Below, in pieces: positions 12,155 to 23,570 of a stretch of 64,000 nt of DNA; the first letter of the stretch is position 1, and each line of letters opens with the position of its first letter. The translations under genes and the position numbers were made by a program. The notes below the pieces were generated by a model. That model searched no databases. It saw only the letters and a list, made by a program, of their open reading frames with translations, and had not been told where the DNA came from. Source of the DNA: Siphonodentalium dalli (lineage: Eukaryota > Mollusca > Scaphopoda > Gadilida > Siphonodentaliidae); assembly GCA_032622095.1 (NCBI GenBank), contig CP136067.1:46297549-46361548 (forward strand). Direction: 5' to 3'.

Positions 12155-12940
12155 AATACAAATGTCAGTATAAATCAGGTTTCTTGTGGACAATGTTTCC
12201 GGAGGGTTAGTGCGTGCTCCCGGGTTTCTGGTAGACATGATCCGGGTTTCTTGTAGACATGATCCGGGTTTCTTGTGGACATGATTCGGGTTTCTTTGTG
12301 TGACGTTCGTCCAGTGTGTATTACTGTGTTCTTTGTCTTTTGAGATTTAATTTACATTCGTTAGGGTCCTTTCCCTAGATAAATATGGCCATAATAAAAC
12401 AATGTACGTCACTATTTAAATCTCTAATCCATCGCTTCGGACGCTCGGATATAGATTTTATCTATATCAGACTCAGGCAGTTATTCAGCTAGATATTTGT
12501 CCCAGGAGTAAAAGGGGTTATGTGCATTTTATGCACATCTGTTAAATGGGTTAGATGTGTTTGATGTTCAAAATCGGGACACAATCGACAGATAAATAAA
12601 TCGTATAAATATTATAAATTCCAGTTATAATAACGATTACTGATTTTTGAATGTGCGTTGTGATTTTCCACAGCTCATGTACAGTAATTCTCTAATTAAT
12701 CGACTCCTTAACCACAGCAGAATTATGGGTAACTTTTCAGGATTTAGTCGGAAATGTGGCTTGTTGCCATTCATCGGAAAGCTCTCGCCGATAGCTTTTC
12801 GATGAATGGCAACAAGCCATATTTCCGACTAAATCCTGAAAAGTTACCCATAATTATGCTGTGGTTAAGGAGTCGATTAATTAGAGCATTACTGTAATAG
12901 TTTATCCGTGAAACCGGCCATTTATCGAATACTAGTATCA
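12155..12940 (+). repeat. Dispersed repeat R1, longest copy
   Basis: It combines the part shared with 10683-11234 and the part shared with 1121-1480, so it shows their original order. It contains a 22-bp unit, GTAGACATGATCCGGGTTTC(TT), repeated three times at 12231-12296. A pogo-like MITE interrupts it at 12680-12896. No protein coding is seen. Confidence 0.7.
12680..12896. mobile_element. pogo/Tc1-mariner-like palindromic MITE, copy 1
   Basis: Ends TACAGTAATTCTCTAATTAA and TTAATTAGAGCATTACTGTA. The arms continue through GACTCCTTAACCACAGCAG and TTTCAGGATTTAGTCGGAAA almost to the centre. TA at each end and CAGTA-type tips fit pogo/Tigger-like elements. Position 1452-1470 of the paralogous repeat (CATGTACTAGTTTATCC) is the unoccupied site. 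Confidence 0.85.
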
Positions 12941-13019
12941 CACATTTTGTTGTCAACGAAAGCTTGATATTCACCCTAACCCAAACGTACTAACAAAATG
13001 TAACACCAAGGTCAAAATG

Positions 13020-13340
13020 CAAGGATCTATGTGAAATTCTAGGAATTATAGGAAGGGGTGGACGCAATTGTTGCACAATGTCTCAGGAAATAACATGTCA
13101 AGAGACATTAAATTCCCACGTCATTATTCACCATCCAAATGGAAACTCATGTTGAAATTTCAGGAGTTTGAACGATTATTATAGGTGATATCTCAAGAAA
13201 TAAGGATCCAGAGAGTTCATATTTGCAATGAATGATACGCTAAGCAAAACGACAATCGGGGATGTAGCTGCATCATTTTAAAAGGGTTGGACTAGGAGGG
13301 GTGAAGACGATACTTAGTATTTATGTCAACATTATATAGC
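13020..13340 (+). repeat. Diverged dispersed repeat
   Basis: Blocks such as ATCTCAAGAAATAAGG, TTTCAGGA and TTTTAAAAGGGTTGGACTA reappear in the same order near 41150-41320 (ATCTCAAGAAATAAGG, TTTCAGGGA, TTTTAAAAGGACTGGGCTA). It is an old repeat of unknown class and non-coding. Confidence 0.45.
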
Positions 13341-13352
13341 GGTCAGCGACAT

Positions 13353-13360
13353 ATTCGACG

Positions 13361-13399
<39 letters not shown>

Positions 13400-13698
13400 T
13401 ATTGCGGTTTAATGTCGCTGTCGGCAACTAAGGCCATATCACGATATTACCAGTTTTAGTGGTGGATGAAATCCGCACACTTACGGCTAATCAAACAGTG
13501 ATCTCAATGGCTGATAAACTCGTCGGCCATGTGCGGCAAACCACCATCTTCGGCGAGTAACTGGCAAATCCACCAGATAATGATTTCGAATCACAAAGTC
13601 CACGATGAAAACATGCGGATTTGAACCCTTATCGCCAGCGCTGGAGGGCGAAACGGCTTGGAGTTGTACCCCTAACCAATTGAGCCACCGAGGCCCCC
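13353..13698 (-). mobile_element. tRNA-derived SINE with (AATC)n tail
   Basis: Read on the minus strand it opens GGGGGCCTCGGTGGCTCAA and contains a good pol III A box (TGGCTCAATTGG) and B box (GGTTCAAATCC, near 13615-13625). An unrelated body follows, then GCGACATTAAACCGCAATAA and a (AATC)n microsatellite tail (13353-13400). A tRNA-like head, a body and a simple-repeat tail that would be borrowed from a LINE is the standard SINE layout. The short open frames that overlap it are incidental. Confidence 0.8.
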
Positions 13699-13699
13699 T

Positions 13700-14374
13700 T
13701 TGTTGCCGGACAGGCGTCAACGTCGACGATAGGTGAACCATAAACTCGACCAACGAAATTTAGACCAGGGCCATCTCTACCCACATAAAGCACTACATTT
13801 CTCGAGTCCACGCATGCCATCCAATTTCTGCAATCCGAGCACACGTACCAGAGATCTAGACTCAAGTGACAAGTCAGTGTTTTTATGTCGAATATCACTT
13901 CAATGCAGTTGACTTAATTACGTTGTCATTATTTCGTTCACATATTTTGTCCAAGGATATATATTAAAGGGACGGCGGCCTTCGTTGTATAGGTTATTAT
14001 TTTGGAAATAACATTTATCAAATAATGATAATTTCCTCAAGAATATACTAATATTATGGCATAATGGTGATATGAATGCGATATTATTCACAAAACACGC
14101 TTTGTGTCTGAGAAAATATAGGTGGAGTGTTGTTTAGTTTCTCGCAAAAAAGCGCACTGGTTTATTTATAAGCAGAGTCACGATATTGCGTCATTTCCTT
14201 ATTTAGATTCACGCGCATTATATGTCGGTTGAAAACCCCCTAATTTGGTGCGTATACAACTTACAACTAACAATACTACTAATTGTAAATTCCTTATCTG
14301 GTATGTAACACCATATTTCGGTTAGGAGAAAAATTACAGCGCAACGGAACATTTTCATGGGACGATCCGGTAGT
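13700..14374. other. Intergenic, nothing recognised
   Basis: AT-rich unique sequence without repeats or open frames that I can assign. Confidence 0.5.
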
Positions 14375-14598
14375 TCCAAGTGTTTTTTTTTATAAACAAA
14401 CGGTTCTGTAACGTTTTTGGTGTTTTTTTACATAACAATGCGTACAAACGTGACAATAACATGCAATATATACGCGATATTTATGATTGGTATAAGAACA
14501 ATTGTCCATTATATAATATTATTTCTGTGTATGGCGGTTTTAGCGGATGTGACTATTTTAACAGCTATATCCACCGCAAAGGCCGCCCGTATCTTTAA
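14375..14598 (-). mobile_element. MITE family TTAA-2, right-half fragment
   Basis: The end GGCCGCCCGTATCTTTAA and the blocks TTACATAACAATG, TTGGTATAAGAACAATTGTC and GTATGGCGGTTTTAGCGG match the reverse complement of 47157-47685 and 49609-50139. The other half is missing. Confidence 0.7.
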
Positions 14599-14599
14599 C

Positions 14600-15390
14600 C
14601 TAATTTGAAGGCCAACCTTCGGCGATAATGCTCGGTATAAAATGTTCTTGAACATCAGTATTCTTGTTTCATTTGGTTTGGTTTTATTTGACATTTACCA
14701 TCATTTCAGCAGCTAACCGATGCCACGACGTTGTCAGTTGCATTGTTGGAGGAAAGACCGCGCAGAGGATTCACCTCACTGTGAAACCGATGTTGTCAGT
14801 TGTATATTTTAGGAAATAACGCGCGGAGGTTTTCATCTCACCCAATGCAACGTAGAAACCAACGACACACGGTTGGCAACAAAACATTTATCCAGATACA
14901 TGAGTCAGTTTATCCTACCTATGCTTGGATCACGAGCCACCACTATCGGAAATTAAATCAGCTTCGCTGGACGTCCTATAACCTGATCTGTGACCTTGAT
15001 CTTGTTCCTTCCTCAATCCCTTTATGATTAATTTATCGGTCAGTATATAGCTTCTTATTTGGCTATAGAGACTGAATTCGTGCATGGATTATTAATACCG
15101 TATAGTCCTATTTTCGATTGAATAAGACGAATTTTCGCTAGGGATTTACTTATATATGTGCGGCATTGGATATATTGTTGGCCGTCGTGAGGGCACTGTG
15201 AATCGGGACTTTCTCTCGATTAAGCACATTTCACGCGAGACATGGCGAGAGAAAATGAGAACATTTACGTGGGATCCTGCTGGGAAAGCAATCTGTTGAT
15301 TAGTCCACAAACCTCTGTGGAGTCCTCCCGCAAATAAGCGAGATTTAATGGACTTAGTTAACCCAAACTGTTTGGTGATATTTGGACAAT
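14600..15390. other. Intergenic with a decayed tandem duplication
   Basis: GTTGTCAGTTG is followed by a GGAGGAAAGACCGCGC-like block at about 14729 and again at about 14791, a diverged two-copy tandem repeat. No gene is recognised in the rest. Confidence 0.4.
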
Positions 15391-15735
15391 CAGTCAAAAT
15401 GCCGAGTTGGTCAAGTTCGATGAATGCCTCATTGATATCAGGAAGTCTGTGGTCGAGTGGTTAGATCATGCACATGGTTCATTGATTATTTATAAATAAG
15501 GAACTCGGTTCGGCTTGTCGCCGCTGCCAACACTGCAAGTCGACCTCACTCATTGGTGATACTAGAACAGACAGTCAAAATGTCGAGTTGGTCAAGTTCG
15601 CATTCATAGGTCATTGATATCAGGCAGTCGGTGGTCGAGTGGTTAGAGCATGCTCATGCTTCATTGATTATTTATATATGAGGAACTCGGTTCGGCTTGT
15701 CGTCGCCGACAACACTGCAAGTCGACCTCGACACT
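15391..15735 (+). repeat. Two tandem tRNA-like (SINE-like) units, 181-bp period
   Basis: CAGTCAAAATG(C/T)CGAGTTGG starts at 15391 and 15572. Each unit contains TGGTCGAGTGGTTAGA, which matches a tRNA Ser/Leu-type A box, and later CTCGGTTCGGCTTG, a degraded B-box-like region, then ACTGCAAGTCGACCTC. The spacing is too long for a functional tRNA, so these look like a tandemly duplicated tRNA-derived SINE head. Confidence 0.55.
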
Positions 15736-16007
15736 CTATCGACCTGGACATATAAGTGTCAAGGTTGTTGTGCTTTACAGCAGGAACATGTCAAGTTATA
15801 CGCATGGGAGCAAATTATACCAGTAATACATACACATTATTGAGGGAAGGCAGCGAATTTAAAGATGGAAGAAAGGTTTTATATAGGAGCAATATACATG
15901 TATAGTTGACGCGCTTCCGTTAATAAATCCAAACAAATTATATGCGCGCTGAAGAGGACCTTTAAATATAAGGAAGAAGAACTTATCCTGATTATGTACA
16001 AGTCATG

Positions 16008-18677
16008 CGTGAGGCGGCGACCAAAACACTGTATAATACGGATAAACAGTAGGGAGTCCTCACTAAAATAACAAAAGATAAGTCCAAAGAGGATCTGGGG
16101 CGAAAATTTAAATTACTGAAACACCTTCAAGTTATGTGGATAGTATTTAACGTAGAAACTATAGAAGTTAAACTGTACAATACATCTCTGGTCCGGGCGG
16201 TTAGCTTCATTCATGACAAACGAAAACCAGACTGTGTTAACATTATTCCAACACTCTTATTCCCAAATATTCACGAAATATATGGAGAATGCGACGGAGA
16301 ACTTGAACTTCCTTAATCCTAAATGCCATGCATATAGTTACAGAGGAAGGGACACAATAAAGTTCGAATCCGAATCCGAGTTGGGGAAAAGTTGTAGTTG
16401 GGGTTTTAATATCGTTTATTGTCGTTAATATTAATCCAACATGTTTGGTTTGTGATAAACTATTCCAATTGTGCAGTGTACAATCCTTTCCTCTTTTCTC
16501 GTTAACACACAAAAATGTCCGCCAGGCGGCGGAAATATATACTGCTCAGAGTTGATTGGAACGTGATGTAAAATTACCACAATTTGATGAATAGATATAT
16601 TACAATAAAAATGATAGCACTATGTGCCGTAGGGATACGGTATCTTTTCACAGTGTAAATTGTTTCTCATAGACGACAATGTTAACGTTTCAGCCAAATT
16701 CACATACTTGACGCATGCAGGCCACTTAAATTATGGTTACCCAGCTAGATTGACACCAGGTGATCATGAAAATGGAAGGAAAACCATAGGTCGTGTTTCA
16801 CTTTTTAAAATAATTCCCCAGGTGTACGACAGGGCTATACCGCAGCATTTCTTACCTGGAAAAGCCCCGAAGTACCGCAACTATAGTTAAACGAATTTCA
16901 AGTACACACAAATCTATTGCCCATTAATTCATCAGATTAAATAATTTAGATATCAAATAAAGAAGATTTGATCATTTTATAATGTATCACATATATCATG
17001 TGATGGCCATTCTTCAGTCACCTTCACCTACACAGTGGACTCGATCACCGACACAGCATGGAACACATTTAGTTCACTGATTCCATGACTATTCCGTTCC
17101 GCCGGTCAAGGGCAGTGCCAGGAACCTAGTCACTAATGTAATATCTAAACCGTCGCTTCAGACTTTCAGAAACGTACGTCACTAACGTAATATCTAAACC
17201 GTCGCTTCAGATGTTCGGATAGCTGCAATCTGGAACTCATGCAATGGGTGAGCTAGAAATGTATTGGCGGAGTTATTGTATACTTACGAGTGACGGGGAT
17301 TATGTGCATTTTACGAACATCTCTTAAATGGGTGAGTTGTGTTTGATGTTTAAAATTGGTGCACAATAGATACCTGTTTCCCTTCTAAATTTCAGTTATA
17401 AATATCATATTTTTAACGATTACTGATTTTGGAATATGCATTGTGAATTTCCAAAGCCCATGTACTAGTTTATCCCGATAAACATATAGACGTGTATATG
17501 TTTTAAACTAAATTAAAATGAAAACCGCTTTGCGTTAGAGACAAAATGGTGACGTACACTGTTAGAAATTACTGTCGGTTCGACGGTTTCGGTCCGTCAT
17601 AATCAACGGTCCCATACCGTTTCATCAGTTTGACGGTCCCATACCGTTATTTTATGTGCCCATGAAAATTGTCTAAATTATATATTTTTGTGATTCAAAG
17701 TCATGCCGTCAAAATTCAATAGTATATTTATCGGCGACCATATTATATACGGCAATGACTCCATACAGTATGACTGAATCTTACTCTGCTGATATTCAAT
17801 ATGTATTAATATGCGCTTAATATTCCGGCTTTCATTCTGTGTTATGCGGTCGGTACGTATATTGATGAGTACGTTAACTTATTCTCATTCCGGGTTTAAG
17901 TTCGCGTTTTATCATTCAGATCATTTCGCCATTTTTCTCTGACGTTGCATATTTGATCCAAACTATTGGGTTTTTTTGGGAAACTGTTACCTGTTCGATT
18001 GTGGACAGTTGTTAAGACGGTCTGATTTCGGTTCCTTTGATAACCGGACAAGTTTAAATTCTGCGAAAATCGGCTTAATCATTGACAATTTCCGCTAAAT
18101 TAGAGAGTAGAGATTCATGTCATATCGATTCATGGCGTGATCCGGGGTCTGACTTCATTCGATGTTGAAATTGACAGTGTTGTGACTTAGTATTAAAACA
18201 CTGGCACATTTACTGACAAGAGGATACAGGTACAATTTACACGAGGTTCGATGTCAACCAATAGTGACAATAATAACAACAACGACTCAACGAGCAGCTA
18301 TTACTATTATAATGTTGACAAATCAGTTGACAGTGTTCTGAATCTGATTGTTTCAAAGCACATGCTTGTACATTTACAAGAGAGGATATGTACATGTAAT
18401 GTACGCACCAGTGTAATTCACAATAGCTTCAGTGCCAACAACACCGTAAACAATGAACTGACGCCGCGCAGTGACGGATGATCACATATCTACAATTCCA
18501 ACTTTAAAATTACACGGACCAATTCATCCTGTGTTCATCAATTTGAATTGAAACGTGTGGATATGAGACATTGTCATCATTACCATGTTATCGTCAAGTT
18601 ATTACGACAATTTACCGGGAGTACACTATTGGTTGGATGTTCTTATCAAACTATCTTTGGCTGCATGACTCATTGAC
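16008..18677 (+). repeat. Segmental duplication, copy 2
   Basis: Direct repeat of 1-2670, offset 16,007 bp, with three substitutions. It includes R1 at 17128-17487. The matched end at 18677 (…CATTGAC) coincides exactly with 2670. Upstream of 16008 no comparison is possible, so the true unit may be longer. Confidence 0.95.
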
Positions 18678-18822
18678 AGTATACAGTTTGATGCATCATG
18701 CTTTAAAATTTCATGCAAACTGTGCGACTACAGGAGAACATTGTCGCCAAGTCATTGCGAACAGTTATTATGGTATCTGCTGTTGTCTTGAAGGTTCCAA
18801 TCCCAACTAGCTATTATTGATA

Positions 18823-19333
18823 TACAGTACCTGTCAAAAGAAATGGTATATTAAGCGCGCTATTTTCGCGCCCAATATCGCAATAATATATAGCAAGTGG
18901 AAACGCTTATAAGCATGTCGCTTGTGATATTATTGCAATATTTTGCGCTTAATGTCTCAATATTTTGCGCTTCATATTGCGACATCTTGCGCTCAAAATT
19001 GTGACATTTAAATCAAATTATTGCTTCTTCTATATTGTTTATTGTACAAATAGAGACAATGTTTAGATATGTATATAATTATAGTTGCAAATGCTATATG
19101 TACACTATATGTACACTATATGCACAGTATTTATCTAATATAAATATAACACTATCGGGTATGTATGAAATTTAGCGCGCTTAGTATCGCAATATTTTGC
19201 GCTCAATATTGCAATAATAAGCACGACAGATTTTTGGTAGTGTGCTATAATCACGCCTTTTTCTAAATTAAGCACGCTCAATATCGCAATAAAGATGCGC
19301 CTAAAAATACCACTTCTTCTGACTGGTACTGTA
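18823..19333. mobile_element. TA-flanked MITE with GCGC/AATATTGC-rich body
   Basis: The ends TACAGTACCTGTCAAAAGAA and (reverse complement) TACAGTACCAGTCAGAAGAA are inverted repeats that continue into TGGTAT. The interior holds many copies of TTGCGCT(C/T)AATATTGC-like blocks on both strands. TA at the ends and CAGTA tips suggest Tc1/mariner or pogo mobilisation. Confidence 0.8.
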
Positions 19334-19990
19334 TTGTCATGATGTACGGATTCACCTGTTAAAACAAAGAGTGTGTTTACAAGTGACTGGACAATTTCAC
19401 GCCTTACATGTTACCAAAAAGTATGCCAATAAGATATTTAACTTTTACATGTACATACATTTGAGTTTTAACTGTGAAACATGCAGCTTTGTTCTTTTTA
19501 TGGCTTAAAAGGGCATGCCAATTCATTGTTTTAGAATGGTAGAAATTATTATTACTCATAACTGAATAGTGATGGGTTGGCTTATCAGCTATTACTAGTA
19601 TCGTTTTTTATTTACAGCATATTTATACAGTAGTTAATGAAAGGCGAACACATTATGCGTGCGCAGTCTGTTCCGGATTAAATTCTACGAGGCAGATAAC
19701 AAGCTTGATCTTCTGCAAACTGCAAAGTTTCATAAGTATTGTCTATCAATTTATGCATTGAGGATTTACATTTCATCAAAACTATGATCGTAACATAAGA
19801 ACTAAGATGTATTTTTCAGTTACGAATAATACTAGTTTCGACCATTCAAAAACATATGAATCGTAATGCCTACCGGGAAATCATATTGTCACCATGGGAA
19901 CCTGGCTAATTCTATGGTAAATTAGCAAATTAAGAGCCAACAATTGGTGTTGACCCATGAAAAATACCATTGATCTGACCTTTATTAGTT
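19334..19990. other. Intergenic, nothing recognised
   Basis: AT-rich sequence between two repeat clusters; no assignable open frame. Confidence 0.5.
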
Positions 19991-19992
19991 AC

Positions 19993-20185
19993 GGTCTTGA
20001 TATTAATTAAACGGTGCTGAACCGTAAAAAATACAACGGTCTGACAGTAATTGGTTACGGCCTGCCCGTTACTTAAACGGTTTTATACCGTGGAACATGC
20101 TACGGTCTGACCGTAAGTTTAACGGTCAATTGTTGGCAGCGATGTAGCGCGGTCTCAGACCGTTGAAACGACGGTATTTTTTTTA
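19993..20185. repeat. Cluster of ACGGT...ACCGT dyads
   Basis: At least five short imperfect palindromes within about 190 bp: ACGGTGCTGAACCGT, ACGGCCTGCCCGT, ACGGTTTTATACCGT, ACGGTCTGACCGT and GCGGTCTCAGACCGT. Similar pairs, ACGGTCCCATACCGT twice, occur at about 1600-1640 and in the duplicate at about 17606-17647. They could be the ends of a decayed element or a protein-binding array. Confidence 0.6.
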
Positions 20186-20509
20186 TAACAGTGTAGGTTC
20201 CGGTCCCCGAAGGGTGTCGAACAAGACATGGAAACGAGACAAGTTGTAGCTGCTGTATCAGATGCAAACTGCTCCAGTTGTAATATATACCACAGAAAAT
20301 TATATTTGAGCGTTCTTGATCCGGCCGTGTCACAAGAAATGGTGCGTGCATGTAGTGTAATGATATATCTCACCTCCAAAGTTGATACAAAATGCTTAGT
20401 GAATGAACATTGAAATCTAAATTGTCGTCTGCGATTGTTAATTTGTGTGACCGCAATTTGTCCGTTTGAGCACGTGGTCCTGGAAAAGATCTGGTCAACA
20501 AACAATAGA

Positions 20510-20625
20510 AACAGCAAATTTCAAACATCGATATCTAATCACTCTGAGCTTTAATGGGTGGGTTCAAATATTGTTTACCCCCGAAACCAAAGAAATAGTA
20601 ATTTAGGAGCGTCTGTTTATTGGCG
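20510..20625 (-). mobile_element. MITE family TTAA-1, internal fragment
   Basis: CATCGATATCTAATCACTCT, TTTACCCCCGAAACCAAAG and AAATAGTAATTTAGGA match the reverse complement of the other TTAA-1 copies. Both ends are lost. Confidence 0.6.
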
Positions 20626-21367
20626 CGCACTCAGTGTCGTGTATTGAATATATTGGTTCCTGCGAAATTCTGAAGACGTATAGTAACCCGACCTCGTGAG
20701 CGTAACTGAACCTGTCCACATTTGTTGTAATGCATCGGCGAGTCGATCGAAAACGAATGATTTTTGTGTTGTTGCGTTCCTTTGATATCTATAGAGCTGT
20801 ATCGAGGGGGCATGTTAATGTCATTATGTCCTTAATTCTAAACCGTATTGAAATCCAATGCCGTCCATTCTCCGGATATAGACTAAAACAAAAAACAACT
20901 TAATGCCATATAAAACCAGCCATTTGCGCTCAGCGATCGTTCTTTATGGCGAGTTAGCAGGCATTGATACGATATAGCATACACGGCTCACGGAATGAAA
21001 GTGTTGCATATTACGCCATTAGACCCTTACAATCTAGATTAAACGGACGATCAATATCCGTTGAATTTTTGAACGTTAATATGGTTTCGAGGAACCTAAA
21101 TGATTTAAACTCTCCAGCGATCGATATAGACGTAATCTAGATAAGCTTGTATCATCGTCGACATTCGCATTTTAAAGCATCGATCTCCTACGTAAACCCA
21201 GATCAGCGAGCTGATCAGTGCGAATATGATAAAAATAACCTCATCCTGTATATTGGTCGACATGCACCGTGAGAGGTTCGCATCACTTGTGCTCACACGC
21301 GTACGAACATGTCATTATATAGATAGAGCCACGCACGCAGTTTTTTTGTTTTGTTTTGGAACTGGGA
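20626..21367. other. Intergenic, nothing recognised
   Basis: There are no assignable ORFs here and no repeat shared with the rest of the window. Confidence 0.45.
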
Positions 21368-21468
21368 AGTGATTATCGCACTCGAGCGTTTCGCGGAAGG
21401 ATACCACATGCATGAGCCGCGGGCTCGTGGGGCAACCTTCCGAGAAACGCTCGAGTGCTGTAATCACT
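21368..21468. repeat. 33-bp-arm hairpin
   Basis: AGTGATTATCGCACTCGAGC... (arm to 21400) pairs with ...GCTCGAGTGCTGTAATCACT (21436-21468) with few mismatches. The 35-base loop is GC-rich and contains CATGCATG and CCGCGG. It may be a small foldback element or a transcribed hairpin; no second copy is in the window. Confidence 0.6.
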
Positions 21469-21908
21469 AAGGTCGACCCGCGACCCGCCTCTAAACTGTA
21501 CGGCTCTATATTTATAACATACCCCAATCACAAATGAAATTGTTAATTGTATTTATCACATAATTAGCCCATAAACTCGGCCTCGTATCTAATAGTTAGA
21601 CAAGCGCAGTGACGTCAGAGTTCATCGCAATGATGTCGATGTCATTGCCGGAACTTTATTATTATGTTAATTAGAATATAATTATGATATTCGACTTGTG
21701 TTGTGTTATTTCGTGTTGACTGTGAGAAAAACATGGGTGATAAGGGTGGTTGAATAATGTTGTCAACATGAAAAGACACATTTAAAATGGAAATATGTCT
21801 TTTCTTGAAGGTGCCTTTACTTCCTCTTTGGTTGTGATAAGGAAATTAATATTAATTCCAGCCGTTTCGAAATAGTTTTTCCTTACTAAAATTTGATTAT
21901 GTGATAAA

Positions 21909-22040
21909 ATGGATCTCATATTCGTCGCAATTCTATACGAAATTTATTAACCTCGTCCACTAAATTTGATTCGAGCCTCGTAAAAGCTCGACTAGAATCG
22001 AATTTAGTACAGTCGGTTTATTGCGACTCATTAGAGATCC
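21909..22040. mobile_element. Palindromic MITE, family PAL-A, copy 2
   Basis: It has the same architecture as 2798-2942: GGATCTCATATTCG, CTCGTCCACTAAATTTGATT and GAGCCTCG are mirrored by CGAATTTAGTACAG and TTAGAGATCC. It is more diverged than copy 1. Confidence 0.65.
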
Positions 22041-22360
22041 TCTTTATAAGAAGTTTTTCGATTACATTTATTGTTTTGCAACAATTTTGGCATCACAAAA
22101 AAAATATTTCTCGTTACGACTCCTGTAACAACGTCATGACGTAGCTTGCCACAAAATCACCAGGATCGCTCTGGGGCTTTCTGTCGAAAATTACCCACAC
22201 AGTTGAAAGCCATTGCTTTTAGTGAGAATACAGCAATCGGTATGTAATAAATATATGACTCAATGTCTTCGAAGTGGGTTCATGAGTTCATGAGAATTTA
22301 CATAAAAGTCGGAAAACAAGTACATGAAAAAATAGATTGACTTTGTTGTTATTTTCATTA

Positions 22361-22715
22361 TTAACCCTTTACCCAACAGAACGGCCCTGTGCCAATGTAT
22401 TCTCTTATATATGCGAGTCGACCATAGGTCGCCTCGCATATATAAGAGAATGCATTGGCTTAACACATTAAAAGTTATAAAATTGTTAAAGAATGTTTTT
22501 TTAGACCAATGCATTTTCTTATATATGCGAGGCGACCTATGGTCGACTCGCATATATAAGAGAATGCATTGGCACATGGCATAACTGTAACTATCGCAAT
22601 GTGGTCAAGGGGCCGGTTTTAATGATATCCATATTTGTATGGTTCTATTGAGACAGACCGAAGATATTTTAGGCTGTTGAAGCTTTATTTGGCCGGTTTG
22701 TTGGGTAAAGGGTTA
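22361..22715. mobile_element. MITE family TTAA-5 (piggyBac-like), complete copy
   Basis: Both ends are intact: TTAACCCTTTACCCAACAGA and TTGTTGGGTAAAGGGTTAA. Two 66-bp hairpins lie at 22391-22458 and 22505-22572. The TTAA boundaries and CCCTTT tips match piggyBac-type conventions. At 355 bp it is non-coding and would need a transposase in trans. Confidence 0.88.
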
Positions 22716-23110
22716 ATAACTCTTCAATAATAAGATTTCGCAGGTCAAGGCCATTATTATATATTTACATACTAAGTGTTGTCATCACTAAATCCAGAAT
22801 TCTGATTGGTCGGCGCCCACGTGGCTAGTTGCAGTTATTTCTTGGTGAATGCGCAACGGCTCATAACACCAAGCTCATAACACCATCGATACGTCATTGG
22901 GTTTGGAAAGACGAACGGGTAATGTTTTGGCGCATTTGGACTCGCGCAAGATTGACTTAATACATCATCGGGTTTCAATATGAAGAGAAATTGTTCCTAT
23001 TAACTTTTGCCAAGGGTGCTATTTGTGTATTTTGGGCTGTTTTTGTCACGATACACTTTTCGATTTAAATACTTTACAAAAGTGGCTTTTTCGCTAAATG
23101 TATATAAATA

Positions 23111-23270
23111 TAAGAATTAACTGTCATGTGGAGTATTTTTATGGAGATGTAACCGTGAGGTAAGTGGTCATATCTTGTATGTAAAAACCCTTCGGGTTTT
23201 AAACAAGTTATGTCCACTTACCTCACGGTTACATCTCCATAAAAACAGTCCACATGACAGTTAATCCTTA
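23111..23270. mobile_element. 160-bp near-perfect palindrome (foldback MITE)
   Basis: TAAGAATTAACTGTCATGTG, TTTTATGGAGATGTAACCGT and GAGGTAAGTGG are mirrored almost exactly to AATCCTTA. The small loop is centred on AACCCTTCGGGTTT. Confidence 0.8.
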
Positions 23271-23570
23271 TGTAAACATCACTGTTATCGTGGAATTACC
23301 GATAACAATCCAGTTAGTCCAATAAGATACTAAAGTTTAACAATTGGAAAATATCAAAGCACTAATTAATTGAACAATATTTTGAAAATCATACCTCAAA
23401 CTAAAATATTGTAACATTCTATACTATTTATATAAATCTTTGTTGCCAAATCACTATAATATTATTTGTTTTTTACATAACAATGGTTTCAACACGCGAA
23501 ATTTCGTTATAAAGAATTGAATGAAATTGAATTGAAGAACAATCAATAATGAATATAAGAACACAGTTTA

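Noticed and set aside
13614-13698. A functional tRNA gene
   Set aside because: A and B boxes are present, but there is no acceptor-stem pairing with the downstream sequence and a SINE body and tail follow.
1-18677. The 2,670-bp direct repeats as LTRs of a giant retroelement
   Set aside because: The right edge is not a TG...CA terminus, no primer site follows 2670, and the 13-kb interior has no gag or pol.
20155-20517. 120-codon minus-strand ORF, Thr/Ser/Cys-rich
   Set aside because: It overlaps other open frames and part of a MITE fragment edge and shows no family signature; treated as chance.
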